From the NCBI GenBank assembly GCA_023266575.1, contig JAHFPV010000014.1:1-64000 (forward strand): a stretch of DNA of 64,000 bases, written 5' to 3'. The translations under genes and the position numbers were made by a program. How positions within the stretch are numbered: the stretch's first letter is position 1; each line of letters opens with the position of its first letter. The notes under the pieces were generated by a model. The model was not told the DNA's origin and searched no databases. It worked only from the letters and a program-made list of their open reading frames with translations. Shown one piece after another: positions 48,733 through 60,725 of this stretch. The stretch is from Sphingobium sp. (GTDB taxonomy: Bacteria; Pseudomonadota; Alphaproteobacteria; Sphingomonadales; Sphingomonadaceae).

Positions 48733-49044
48733 TCAGTTGAGCGGAACGATCACTTCATCATGATGGATGACGCCAAGCTGGCGGCGGATCAGTTCGTCGG
48801 CCAGATCGGGATCGACGCGGCGGGGATCAAGCGCTTCGACGCGGTTGCGCAGTTCTGCTTGCGCGGCCTTGGTCGTTTTCAGTTCCGCCTTGGCCGTGCG
48901 CAGTTGACGCGAATAGTCGCCCCACGCCAGCACCCCGTTCGACCCCAGCACGACATAACCGGCAAAGACGAGCAGGAGCAGCAGCGCGACCGCCGGGCCA
49001 AAGGCCGAGAAAAGAAGGGAACGAAGCTTCGCGATATGCGCCAT
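48733..49044 (-). CDS. ftsB: Cell division protein FtsB-like (DivIC family)
   Basis: A bitopic division protein of 103 residues; a single membrane helix (about 17-33, GPAVALLLLLVFAGYVVLG) is followed by a periplasmic coiled coil (RQLRTAKAELKTTKAAQAEL) and a short globular tail with DLADELIRRQLGVIHHDEV, the DivIC signature. FtsB acts with FtsL and FtsQ at the septum. I chose the ATG at 49044; a TTG two codons upstream is possible. Its place just after eno is conserved in many proteobacteria and supports the call. Confidence 0.88.
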   Translation of the reverse strand: MAHIAKLRSLLFSAFGPAVALLLLLVFAGYVVLGSNGVLAWGDYSRQLRTAKAELKTTKAAQAELRNRVEALDPRRVDPDLADELIRRQLGVIHHDEVIVPLN

Positions 49045-49122
49045 GGCCAAGATGAATCACAGGGAGGGGCTGGCCGCAAGTAAAAAATGGTTAACTTGCG
49101 GCCAACCGAATCCTGACGGATT

Positions 49123-50454
<1,332 letters not shown>

Positions 50455-50628
50455 TTAGCCAGCGACCCGGTGCTTGGCAATGCAGAGGGGCTTGCATGGG
50501 CCGAAAAAATGCCGATGGTCGAAATTGGAACGGCTACGGAACTGTGAGCGACCGCAAAGCATTTGACCAAAGTATCAATTGCTGCGCCGCACGCCCCAGC
50601 CGCGCAACCGAAAGGGAGACTTAGGACC

Positions 50629-51285
50629 ATGGCTGACACGCCCGAAACCCCGCCCGTCAAGACCGCAGCGAACAAAAGCGCAGCGAAGAAGTCGGTAGGC
50701 AGGCCGCGCAAGGCCAAGCCGGTCGAAGCCACCGCCGCCAGCGTGCCTGCGGTGAAGCCCGTCAAGGCCACCCCGGTGCGTAAAACGCCCGCGCGCAAGG
50801 CTCCTGCGGCCAAGGCGGCCAAAAAGCCGGGCAATGGCGCAGCCTCCACCGGCTGGGCCGCGCAGATTGCGCCGATCAAGGCGAAGGCGGAACAAGCCGC
50901 CAAGTCCGCGACCGATGCGCTGGGCGCTGTCGATTGGAAGTCGCATATCGACCCGATCAAGGAACAGGCGGGTAAAACCGCCAAGTCCGCCGCTGGCGTC
51001 GCCAAGGAAAAGACCGGCACCGCCATGCAGAGCCTGGCCAAGCTGATCGCCGATACGGCAGGTACGGTCGATGCCAAGCTGGGTCCGCAATATGGCGACT
51101 ATGCCCGGCAGGCGGCCGAATCGGTCGCTGGTGCGGCGGATTCGCTCGACAGCAAGGATGTCGACCAGCTGATGACCGAAGCGCGCGACTTTGTGCGTAA
51201 AAGCCCGGCGGTCGCGATCGGCGCGGCGGCAGTGGTCGGCTTCGTGCTGATGCGTCTGGCCAAGGGTTCGGACAGCGACGCCTGA
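50629..51285 (+). CDS. YqjD/ElaB-like protein with Lys/Ala-rich N-terminus
   Basis: A protein of 218 residues. Residues 1-75 are a Lys/Ala/Pro-rich, histone H1-like segment (KAKPVEATAAS, KTPARKAPAAKAAKK) that probably binds nucleic acid or ribosomes. A helical middle part (KAEQAAKSATDAL, KTAKSAAGVAKEK) follows, and a C-terminal hydrophobic helix (SPAVAIGAAAVVGFVLMRLA) would anchor it in the membrane. The layout matches the DUF883/YqjD group, known in E. coli to attach ribosomes to the membrane in stationary phase. TAGGA stands before the ATG. It is the first of four similar small genes. Confidence 0.65.
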   Translation: MADTPETPPVKTAANKSAAKKSVGRPRKAKPVEATAASVPAVKPVKATPVRKTPARKAPAAKAAKKPGNGAASTGWAAQIAPIKAKAEQAAKSATDALGAVDWKSHIDPIKEQAGKTAKSAAGVAKEKTGTAMQSLAKLIADTAGTVDAKLGPQYGDYARQAAESVAGAADSLDSKDVDQLMTEARDFVRKSPAVAIGAAAVVGFVLMRLAKGSDSDA

Positions 51286-51325
51286 CATCTGCGCAAAAGC
51301 TGCGGCAAGCGCGGCGGAGGTTGAT

Positions 51326-51715
51326 TTGACAGAGATGCCAGCGGAAACGGCGGTGACGCCGCACGCCGACGGGCCGGACGATAGCGCGCCCGATGAATCG
51401 GTGCGCGACGTCTTTGCCCGTCTCTATGCCGATGGTCGTGCCTATGCGGCGGCGGAAGCGGACAAGCAGAAGGCGCGCGCGGGCCTGATCGGCGCAGGCG
51501 TGCGCGACGCGGCGATCTTTGCCGGGGTTGCGATCATGCTGGTCTTTGCCACGCTGGTCGCGTTCCTGATCGGCCTGATCATCGCGCTGGCGCCACAGCT
51601 TGGCCCGCTTTGGGCGACCTTCGCAGTGCTTGGCGCCAGCCTGCTGGTGGCGATCGGCCTGTTGCTGCTGGCGAAGGCGCGGATTTCCCGGATGAAGAAA
51701 GCGATTACGCCATGA
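51326..51715 (+). CDS. YqjE-like membrane protein (Holin-X / DUF1469 family)
   Basis: A protein of 129 residues with a helical N-terminal region (SVRDVFARLYADGRAYAAAE) and two adjacent membrane segments (about 60-82, IFAGVAIMLVFATLVAFLIG, and 92-115, WATFAVLGASLLVAIGLLLL). The family is annotated as phage holin-like but is chromosomal in most proteobacteria. I chose the TTG start at 51326 because GGAGG stands five bases upstream; an ATG at 51335 lacks this. Its stop overlaps the next gene by ATGA. It corresponds to yqjE in the E. coli cluster. Confidence 0.72.
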   Translation: MTEMPAETAVTPHADGPDDSAPDESVRDVFARLYADGRAYAAAEADKQKARAGLIGAGVRDAAIFAGVAIMLVFATLVAFLIGLIIALAPQLGPLWATFAVLGASLLVAIGLLLLAKARISRMKKAITP

Positions 51716-52035
51716 GCGGTGCAGGGCGCTATCAAGAGGCTGTGGCGCGGGCCGAGGCAGCGAAACAAAGCCTGATTTCCAGCGCTCAGGCGGCAAAAGC
51801 GCGTATCACCCCCGCCCGGCTGAAGCAGGATGCCACGGCCAAGGTGGTGGACGTTGCCATGGACGGGATGGCCTATGCCGCCGCCACCGCGCGTCAGCGG
51901 CCAGCCATGGTTGGCGCGGCTGGGGTCGCGCTGCTCCTCTTCTTCGCCCGTCGCCCGCTGGCGGCACTTTTTGGTCGGCTGGGCGTTCAAAATGACGACA
52001 CAAACCCCGACCATTCGGAGACTGATGATGGCTGA
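51712..52035 (+). CDS. Small YqjK-like membrane protein
   Basis: A protein of 107 residues with an amphipathic Ala-rich N-terminal helix (AVARAEAAKQSLISSAQAAK), one hydrophobic segment (about 65-83, PAMVGAAGVALLLFFARRPL) and a short acidic tail (DDTNPDHSETDDG). It has no clear named domain. It overlaps the YqjE-like gene upstream by four bases and the next gene by eight, so all are translationally coupled. Position and layout match YqjK, but sequence similarity cannot be judged here. Confidence 0.65.
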   Translation: MSGAGRYQEAVARAEAAKQSLISSAQAAKARITPARLKQDATAKVVDVAMDGMAYAAATARQRPAMVGAAGVALLLFFARRPLAALFGRLGVQNDDTNPDHSETDDG

Positions 52036-52582
52036 TATTCGCGCCCAACTGAGCCGCGTCCGCGAAGCGGCGAATGATGTCGCGTCGAGCGCGACGGACA
52101 AGATCAAGGATGGCACGGAAAAGGCGCGCGAAGGCGCGGGCGAGCTGATCCAGACCAGCCGGGAAAAGGCAAGCGAAGCCTATGGCGACGCACGCGACCG
52201 CACGCAGAAGGTCGCTGCGCGCGCCAACCAGATTGTGCAGGAGCATCCTGTCGTTGCTGTCGCTGGTGCAGTCGCTGCTGGCGCAGTGATCGCATGGATG
52301 TTCCCCAAGAGCCGCGCAGCGATGAAAGCCCTGCCGGGCCTCGCCAGCACCGCCGGTGCGCGGCTGGTCGAGGCAGCGCTGGCTGCGCGGTCGGCGGCAT
52401 CGGATGGCGCGGAAACGATCAAGCAGGGTGCCAGCGATCTGGCCGCCACGGCACGCAAGACAGCCGCGTCGAGCGACCTGCCCGCCAAGGCATCGCACAT
52501 CACAGAAGACGTGGTGGCAATGGTCACCACCAAGATCGACGCCCTGGCCGAAGCGATCAAGGCGCGATTGCCGAAAAACTAA
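52028..52582 (+). CDS. DUF883/ElaB-like membrane protein
   Basis: A protein of 184 residues. The N-terminal 65 residues form a charged amphipathic helix (VREAANDVASSATDKIKDG, EKAREGAGELIQTSREKASE), followed by a hydrophobic segment (about 73-91, HPVVAVAGAVAAGAVIAWMF) as in DUF883 proteins, but here a further helical Ala-rich tail of about 90 residues continues after it, unlike YqjD, where the membrane helix is last. The ATG at 52028 (or 52025) lies inside the end of the preceding gene. It is the fourth gene of the cluster and may have arisen by duplication of the first. Confidence 0.65.
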   Translation: MADIRAQLSRVREAANDVASSATDKIKDGTEKAREGAGELIQTSREKASEAYGDARDRTQKVAARANQIVQEHPVVAVAGAVAAGAVIAWMFPKSRAAMKALPGLASTAGARLVEAALAARSAASDGAETIKQGASDLAATARKTAASSDLPAKASHITEDVVAMVTTKIDALAEAIKARLPKN

Positions 52583-52687
52583 TCGCAACGGCGGGAAAAG
52601 CACGCAGTTGCTGCCTTGCTCCCCCTTGGATGGACGCTGCACCGCTGCTAGGGTCAGCGTTCACCCAAGCGAGGATAAGATAACACC

Positions 52688-52909
52688 ATGAGCAAAATGC
52701 ATCTGGTGATGGGCGGTCGCGTTACCGATCCACAGACACTGGAATTTCAGGACCTGAGCAAGGTCGATCTGGTCGGCGTGTTCCCTGACTATGCGTCGGC
52801 CGAAAAGGCGTGGCGCAGCGCGGCACAGCGGACGGTCGATGACGCGGAAATGCGCTATGTCATCGTGCATCTGCACCGACTGCTGGAACCGGACCTGCCG
52901 TCCGCTTGA
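52688..52909 (+). CDS. DUF4170 family protein
   Basis: A small cytoplasmic protein of 73 residues found in alphaproteobacteria with unknown function. The pattern MGGRVTDPQTLEFQDLSKVD near the start and WRSAAQRTVDDAEMRYVIVH in the middle match DUF4170. It has its own start 105 bp after the Yqj-like cluster and converges with the rhomboid gene, with only four bases between the two stops, leaving no space for a separate terminator. Confidence 0.85.
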   Translation: MSKMHLVMGGRVTDPQTLEFQDLSKVDLVGVFPDYASAEKAWRSAAQRTVDDAEMRYVIVHLHRLLEPDLPSA

Positions 52910-52913
52910 TAAT

Positions 52914-53573
52914 TTAGTTCAGGGGCTGGGGCGGTTTGCGGAAACGCCAGCGCAGCAGCGGGCGCGTCAGCACCAGCCCCACCAGAAAACCGCCAATATG
53001 GGCAGCGATGGCGATCTGGCCCAGATCGCCCAGACCACCAGCGGTCGCGATGCCGATCATCAGTTGCAAGCCAATCCACGCCGCCGCCAGCCAGAGCAGG
53101 CGAACGATGTTGGCCGATAGCGGCCCGATGCGGCGCACCGTCTGCTGACTGTAGAGCAAGGCATAGGTCGCCATGATCGCCGAGATCGCGCCGCTGGCGC
53201 CAACCATCGGATTGGTCGATCCGGGGTCTATCGCCCATTGCGCGGCGCAGGCACCATAAGCGCCGACGAGGTAAAGGCAGAGCGTACCCCCCTTCCCCAG
53301 CACCTGTTCGACCTGCCGCCCGCAAAAGACCAGCATCAGCAGGTTGAAGCCGATATGCAGCCAGCCCGCGTGGATCAGCGCGCAGCTGAGCGGCGTCAGC
53401 CAGGCCGGGACCGCCGCCATGCCCTCCAGCAGAGCAGGGTCGCCAATCCGCGCCGGGATGAAGCCGCCAATGATGGCGGCGTCATCGGTGCGGCCAGTGA
53501 AATGGAGCAGCAGAAATGCGACGAAAGTGATCGCCGCAATCCCGTTGGTCATCCTGCCTGCGGGTAATTTCAC
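52914..53573 (-). CDS. Rhomboid-family intramembrane serine protease
   Basis: A polytopic protease of 219 residues with about six membrane helices. The catalytic serine is S127 in VGASGAISAIMATYALL and the histidine is H192 in AIAAHIGGFLVGLVL; the conserved HAGWLHIGFNLLMLVFCG in helix 2 (residues 68-85) contains the oxyanion-loop histidine and asparagine. It starts with GTG just two bases after the greA stop, so it is the last gene of the carA...greA unit. The substrates are unknown. Confidence 0.9.
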   Translation of the reverse strand: MKLPAGRMTNGIAAITFVAFLLLHFTGRTDDAAIIGGFIPARIGDPALLEGMAAVPAWLTPLSCALIHAGWLHIGFNLLMLVFCGRQVEQVLGKGGTLCLYLVGAYGACAAQWAIDPGSTNPMVGASGAISAIMATYALLYSQQTVRRIGPLSANIVRLLWLAAAWIGLQLMIGIATAGGLGDLGQIAIAAHIGGFLVGLVLTRPLLRWRFRKPPQPLN

Positions 53574-53575
53574 GG

Positions 53576-54052
53576 TCAGATGAAGGCGATTTTTTCGACC
53601 TGGTAGAATTTGTCGCCCGCCGGGACCGACACTTCCACATCCTCGCCCACCGTGCGACCGATCAGCGCGCGGCCAAGCGGGCTGTTATAGGAAATCATGC
53701 CAAGCTTCGCATCGGCTTCGGCCTGACCCACGATCTGATATTTGACCGGCTTGTCATCCTCATCAAGCAAGGTGACAGTCGCGCCGAACACGATCTTGTC
53801 GCCCGACAGGCTCTTGGGATCGATGATCTGCGCGCGCGACAGCTTGTCCTCCAGATCGGAGATGGTCGCTTCGACCTGGCCCTGCCGTTCCTTGGCGGCG
53901 TGATATTCGGCATTTTCGGACAGGTCGCCATGTGCCCGCGCTTCTTCGATGGCGTCAACGATCAATGGCCGTTCAGCCTTGAGTTCGCGGAGCTGCGTCA
54001 TGAGCTTGTCATAGCCCATCTGCAACATCGGCATCTTCTCAACGGTCGCCAT
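53576..54052 (-). CDS. greA: Transcription elongation factor GreA
   Basis: Binds the RNA polymerase secondary channel and stimulates cleavage of backtracked RNA. The N-terminal coiled coil holds the conserved acidic tip ([20 protein letters not shown]), and the C-terminal FKBP-like domain has [20 protein letters not shown] and [19 protein letters not shown]. At 158 residues it is the usual length. It lies 80 bp after carB, a common neighbour in sphingomonads and other alphaproteobacteria. Confidence 0.96.
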   Translation of the reverse strand: MATVEKMPMLQMGYDKLMTQLRELKAERPLIVDAIEEARAHGDLSENAEYHAAKERQGQVEATISDLEDKLSRAQIIDPKSLSGDKIVFGATVTLLDEDDKPVKYQIVGQAEADAKLGMISYNSPLGRALIGRTVGEDVEVSVPAGDKFYQVEKIAFI

Positions 54053-54132
54053 TATGCAAATCCTTCGTCAAAACTTCCCTTTGGCGGCGACCAACATGGT
54101 GCCACCCGCAGCGTGTGTCCTTGTGCAGGGGA

Positions 54133-57467
<3,335 letters not shown>

Positions 57468-57468
<1 letters not shown>

Positions 57469-57878
57469 TATTTGGCGCTCAATGCTAAATATGAAAAATA
57501 AGCTGACGCGCAGGCTGCGACAGCAGCGATGAGGCTTGTAATCGCAACTACAATGTTGAGCCCCTGGCGTCTTGTGATGCCTAAGATGTGTAGGAAATAA
57601 TGTTGAATTCGCAAAATTTTGACCCGGCGCAAGCCTTTTGCTGAAAACTCAAAACCGGCATGTGTTGTATACCCATCATCTTCAAAAAGAGCGCGTCCCC
57701 AACCTGATCGCTCCCACGTTGCCAGCAAAATGGTTGTTGGCACCTTCTGCCCTGTCGGCGCTTTACCATCCACAGAAACGACGTGCCGACCTTCAGCAAG
57801 CGCTTCATATCCCAACAGTAGGAAAAGCGCTTTGCTTTCTTCGCGAAATCGAACGGCGGTTGGCTTCACTGGCTCCAT
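57468..57878 (-). CDS. Unknown protein with C-terminal membrane helix, between rraB-like gene and carB
   Basis: A protein of 136 residues from the ATG at 57878. I do not recognise it. A mixed N-terminal part ([40 protein letters not shown]) is followed by one membrane helix (about 107-131, [20 protein letters not shown]) ending near the C-terminus. The frame continues upstream to an ATG at 57989, which would overlap the rraB-like gene, and that extension looks non-coding. GC content is about 45-50%, clearly lower than the flanking genes. The stop overlaps the carB start by one base, implying coupling despite the foreign composition. It could be a recent insertion in the car operon. Confidence 0.55.
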
Positions 57879-57945
57879 TCCTTTGTCCGACAAAATAGAC
57901 AAGCAACAGAGACCATATACGAATACGTCGGGCTCGTGATCGTAC

Positions 57946-58314
57946 TCAATGCACCGCCCCCGTCCGAGCCTCGCACCCCCAACCGTCATATTCCACGCCG
58001 CACAATATCTCGATCTGCAAACATTTCTTCGTCAACGCGCGGATCGACGCCTCATCTACCGCCTGTTCGCATTCCAGGAACAGGAACAGGTCGCCATCCT
58101 CATCTTCTTCGCGGTCGAGTTCGACCATGCCGAACTGGCTGGCGATTTCCAGGACGCGGTCGAAATCCTTGTCATTGCCCTTGAAGCTGACGTCCACCGC
58201 GCGCGGGATCATGGCCTTGTCGCCATTGGCGGCGAGGTTGGCGAGGACTTCGCGGTCCGCTTCCCATTCGGCGGCCAGGCGCGCTTCATCGACGGGGGGC
58301 AGTTTGATACTCAT
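57946..58314 (-). CDS. RraB-like ribonuclease E inhibitor family protein
   Basis: A small acidic cytoplasmic protein of 122 residues resembling the RraB family, which binds RNase E and alters mRNA decay. The pattern GDKAMIPRAVDVSFKGNDKD, followed by FGMVELDREEDEDGDLFLFL, matches the RraB core. The C-terminus has the Cys-containing LCGVEYDGWGCEARTG. The start overlaps the carA stop by ATGA, so it is translated with carA. Whether it acts on RNase E in this organism is unproven. Confidence 0.72.
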   Translation of the reverse strand: MSIKLPPVDEARLAAEWEADREVLANLAANGDKAMIPRAVDVSFKGNDKDFDRVLEIASQFGMVELDREEDEDGDLFLFLECEQAVDEASIRALTKKCLQIEILCGVEYDGWGCEARTGAVH

Positions 58315-59573
58315 GCCGCCACCGCTTTTTTAAGGCCATCGACGAAGCGCTGGAACAGGTAGAAACTGTCCTGCGGGCCGGGCGAGGCTTCGGGGTGATA
58401 CTGGACCGAGAAGGCGTTTTTGTCGGTCAGCGCAATGCCGCAATTGCTGCCGTCGAACAGCGAGACATGGGTCGCGCGCACATTGGCGGGGAGCGTGGCG
58501 GCATCAACCGCAAAGCCGTGGTTCATGCTGGTGATTTCGACCAGCCCGTCCTCCAGCCGCTTGACCGGATGGTTCGCGCCGCGATGGCCCTGATGCATCT
58601 TGATGGTTTTTGCGCCCACAGCCAGACCGAGCAACTGGTGGCCGAGGCAGATGCCGAACACAGGAATGTCCGCGTCCAGCACCTGCCGGATCACCGGCAC
58701 GGCGTAAGCGCCGGTCGCGGCGGGATCGCCCGGACCGTTGGAAAGGAACACGCCGTCGGGGCCAAGCGCCGACACCTGATCAAAGGTCGCAGTGGCGGGC
58801 AGCACGGTGACGCGCGCGCCGGCCTTTACCAGGTTGCGGAAGATATTGTTCTTCGCGCCATAATCGATCGCGACGACATGGGGGCGGCTATCATCCCCCT
58901 CCCGCTTGCGGGAGGGGTTAGGGGAGGGCATGTCCGGGGTGTCGGCTGTAACAGCCCCTCCCCCGACCCCTCCCGCAAGCGGGAGGGGAGAAGAATAGCC
59001 CACGCCCAGCGTCCATGGTCCGCCTTCCCACAACCGACTGTCCTTGCCCGTGACTTCGATGGCGAGGTCCATGCCCTCCAAGCCCGGCCAGGCGGCAGCC
59101 TTGGCGGCCAGCGCGGCTATGTCGAACTTGCCGTCGGGATTATGGGCGATGACGATGTTGGGCGCGCCCTTTTCGCGGATCATGCGGGTCAGCGCGCGGG
59201 TATCGACGCCTGACAGGCCGATGCGGCCATGGTCGCGCATCCACTCGTCGAATGGCTGGACGTTGCGGAAATTGCTCGGCTCCGTCACGTCCTGGCGCAC
59301 CACGCAGCCCAGCGCGAAGGGCGTGTCCGCCTCGACATCGTCGGCATTGGTGCCGACATTGCCGATATGGGGGAAGGTGAAGGTCACGACCTGGCCTGCA
59401 TAGCTGGGGTCGGTCATGATTTCCTGATAGCCGGTGATCGCGGTGTTGAAACAGAGTTCGCCCACCGCTTCGCCCACAGCGCCAAAACCACGGCCGAATA
59501 CGGCGGAACCATCGGCAAAAACCAATACCCCTGTCGCTCCTTTAGGCACAATGAGGGTCTTGGCGTCAGCCAT
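58311..59573 (-). CDS. carA: Carbamoyl phosphate synthase small subunit, with an in-frame repeat insertion
   Basis: Glutaminase subunit that feeds ammonia to CarB. The N-terminal CPSase domain (about 12-150) includes GELCFNTAITGYQEIMTDPS, and the class I amidotransferase domain (about 230-410) has the cysteine nucleophile in FGICLGHQLLGLAVG and H/E residues in FSVQYHPEASPG. Between them, residues about 194-228 (SSPLPLAGGVGGG...NPSRKREGD) are encoded by a palindromic repeat (58895-58989) and do not belong to the usual family sequence, which runs from the PWTLGVGY motif straight to RPHVVAIDYGAK. The insertion keeps the frame. With it the protein has 420 residues. Start at 59573 (MADAKTLIV). Confidence 0.95.
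   Translation of the reverse strand: MADAKTLIVPKGATGVLVFADGSAVFGRGFGAVGEAVGELCFNTAITGYQEIMTDPSYAGQVVTFTFPHIGNVGTNADDVEADTPFALGCVVRQDVTEPSNFRNVQPFDEWMRDHGRIGLSGVDTRALTRMIREKGAPNIVIAHNPDGKFDIAALAAKAAAWPGLEGMDLAIEVTGKDSRLWEGGPWTLGVGYSSPLPLAGGVGGGAVTADTPDMPSPNPSRKREGDDSRPHVVAIDYGAKNNIFRNLVKAGARVTVLPATATFDQVSALGPDGVFLSNGPGDPAATGAYAVPVIRQVLDADIPVFGICLGHQLLGLAVGAKTIKMHQGHRGANHPVKRLEDGLVEITSMNHGFAVDAATLPANVRATHVSLFDGSNCGIALTDKNAFSVQYHPEASPGPQDSFYLFQRFVDGLKKAVAA
58895..58989. repeat. Palindromic REP-type element inside carA
   Basis: Two 22-bp palindromes, CCCCTCCCGC-TT-GCGGGAGGGG (58896-58917) and CCCCTCCCGC-AA-GCGGGAGGGG (58967-58988), lie in opposite orientation about 50 bp apart, together with GGGGAGGG/CCCCTCCC arms. 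The element lies wholly within the carA frame and translates to a Pro/Gly/Ser-rich linker. A related half copy is at 60206-60228. Confidence 0.85.
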
Positions 59574-59730
59574 GGTCGGGTGGTCCTTTTTTGCTTTTGC
59601 GGGGTCCCGTCTGGTGCGGGTTAAACGGCCGGTCACCTATGCCTGTGCGGCGTCGCGGTCAACGCCTGTTAAAAATCTCTTTTGGCGTTATATCTACTTC
59701 TTTCCCGATAAAAACAGGATTCGCTTCGCC

Positions 59731-60183
59731 ATGATTCGCGATACCATCAAGAGCGCCCAGATCACAGCCATGAAGGCGGGCGATAAGGAACGCCTGGCCG
59801 CCGTGCGCCTGATCATGGCCAAGCTGAAGGACCGCGACATCGAACTGCGCGTGGCCAGCAATGTGCCGGACGACGATGTGGTGGTGGTCGAAGTGCTGCA
59901 GAAAATGGTCAAGCAGCGTCGCGAATCGATCGACATGTTCAAGAGCGGCGGGCGCGACGAACTGGCGGCCAAGGAACAGAGCGAGCTGGAAGTGATCGAA
60001 AGCTTCCTGCCGCAACAGCTGAGCGAGGATGAGACCAAGGCAGCGATCGAGGGGATCAAGGCCGAGGTCGGCGCGGCGAGCGTCAAGGATATGGGCAAGG
60101 TGATGGCAGTGCTGAAAGAACGGCACGGCCAGGTGATGGACATGAGCAAGGCCAGCGCGCTGGTGAAGGCGGCGCTTAGCTGA
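59731..60183 (+). CDS. GatB/YqeY family protein
   Basis: A cytoplasmic protein of 150 residues similar to the C-terminal tail domain of GatB, which contacts tRNA; free-standing YqeY proteins are widespread and their role is not settled. The pattern KERLAAVRLIMAKLKDRDIE, then KMVKQRRESIDMFKSGGRDE and ESFLPQQLSEDE, is the family signature, and KDMGKVMAVLKERHGQVMDM is the C-terminal part. AGGA lies about 11 bases before the ATG at 59731. It is divergent from carA and begins the rightward run yqeY, GIY-YIG, dnaG, rpoD. Confidence 0.92.
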   Translation: MIRDTIKSAQITAMKAGDKERLAAVRLIMAKLKDRDIELRVASNVPDDDVVVVEVLQKMVKQRRESIDMFKSGGRDELAAKEQSELEVIESFLPQQLSEDETKAAIEGIKAEVGAASVKDMGKVMAVLKERHGQVMDMSKASALVKAALS

Positions 60184-60205
60184 ACTGAACTGGCGCTTGT
60201 GGTTC

Positions 60206-60271
60206 CCCACCCGCTTGCGGGAGGGGTCACCCGCACAACCTCCGTTCGTTTCGAGCGAAGTCGAGAAACGA
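60206..60271. repeat. Two repeat fragments upstream of the GIY-YIG gene
   Basis: A half element related to the carA insertion (CCACCCGCTTGCGGGAGGGG, 60209-60228) stands beside a single arm of the GTTCGTTTCGAGCGAAG family (60242-60271). Both are incomplete copies without a visible partner arm. Confidence 0.6.
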
Positions 60272-60317
60272 AAGGCGTGACGCTCGACACTCGGACTGGT
60301 TCAGGCATATTCCGCAC

Positions 60318-60725
60318 ATGGCTTTCTGGACCTACATGCTCAAATGCTCTGACGGTCGATATTATACCGGCCATACCGACAATCTCGATCAGCGCATCGG
60401 CCAGCATCAATGCGGTGAAGGCAGCGCCTTCACGCGAAAACGTCGTCCGGTGGTGCTGGTCTGGAGCGAAACTTTCGGCACGCGGATCGAGGCATTGGAA
60501 GCGGAGCAGATCATCGGCGGCTGGTCGCGTGCCAAGAAAGAGGCGCTGATCGCCGGGAACTGGTCATTGGTGTCGCACTTCGCCAGACCACCGCGTGAGC
60601 GAAATCCGGCCCATACCCCGTTCGTTTCGAGCGAAGTCGAGAAACCGCAAATGCCGCGTGCGGGTTTCTCGACTTCGCTCGAAACGAACGGCGGTGGTGA
60701 AGTGCCGCCGGAGGGGAGATTTTGA
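60318..60725 (+). CDS. GIY-YIG nuclease superfamily protein with repeat-encoded tail
   Basis: A YhbQ/UPF0213-type single-domain protein. The GIY-YIG core is at residues 3-85: TYMLKCSDGRYYTGHTDNLD contains the variant Y-M-L and Y-Y-T-G strands, then the conserved R of QRIGQH and the glutamate in ALEAEQIIGG. The domain ends near residue 91. Residues 92-135 (RERNPAHTPFVSSEVEKPQM, then RAGFSTSLETNGGG) are encoded by a paired-arm repeat, 60618-60691, that lies within the frame. The usual family length is about 90-100 residues, so the tail is an acquired extension. The stop overlaps the dnaG start. Its cellular role is unknown. Confidence 0.85.
   Translation: MAFWTYMLKCSDGRYYTGHTDNLDQRIGQHQCGEGSAFTRKRRPVVLVWSETFGTRIEALEAEQIIGGWSRAKKEALIAGNWSLVSHFARPPRERNPAHTPFVSSEVEKPQMPRAGFSTSLETNGGGEVPPEGRF
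60618..60691. repeat. Paired-arm repeat inside the 3' end of the GIY-YIG gene
   Basis: CCGTTCGTTTCGAGCGAAGT (continuing CGAGAAAC to 60645) and its complement GTTTCTCGACTTCGCTCGAA (to 60691) form a stem of about 28 bp around a 17-bp centre. Same family as 26281-26384, but here translated as part of the upstream protein, just before the dnaG ribosome binding site. Confidence 0.85.

Noticed and set aside
51326-51715. Prophage holin, suggested by the family name of the protein
   Set aside because: No phage genes are near, and the gene lies in a chromosomal stress-type cluster; the family name is historical.
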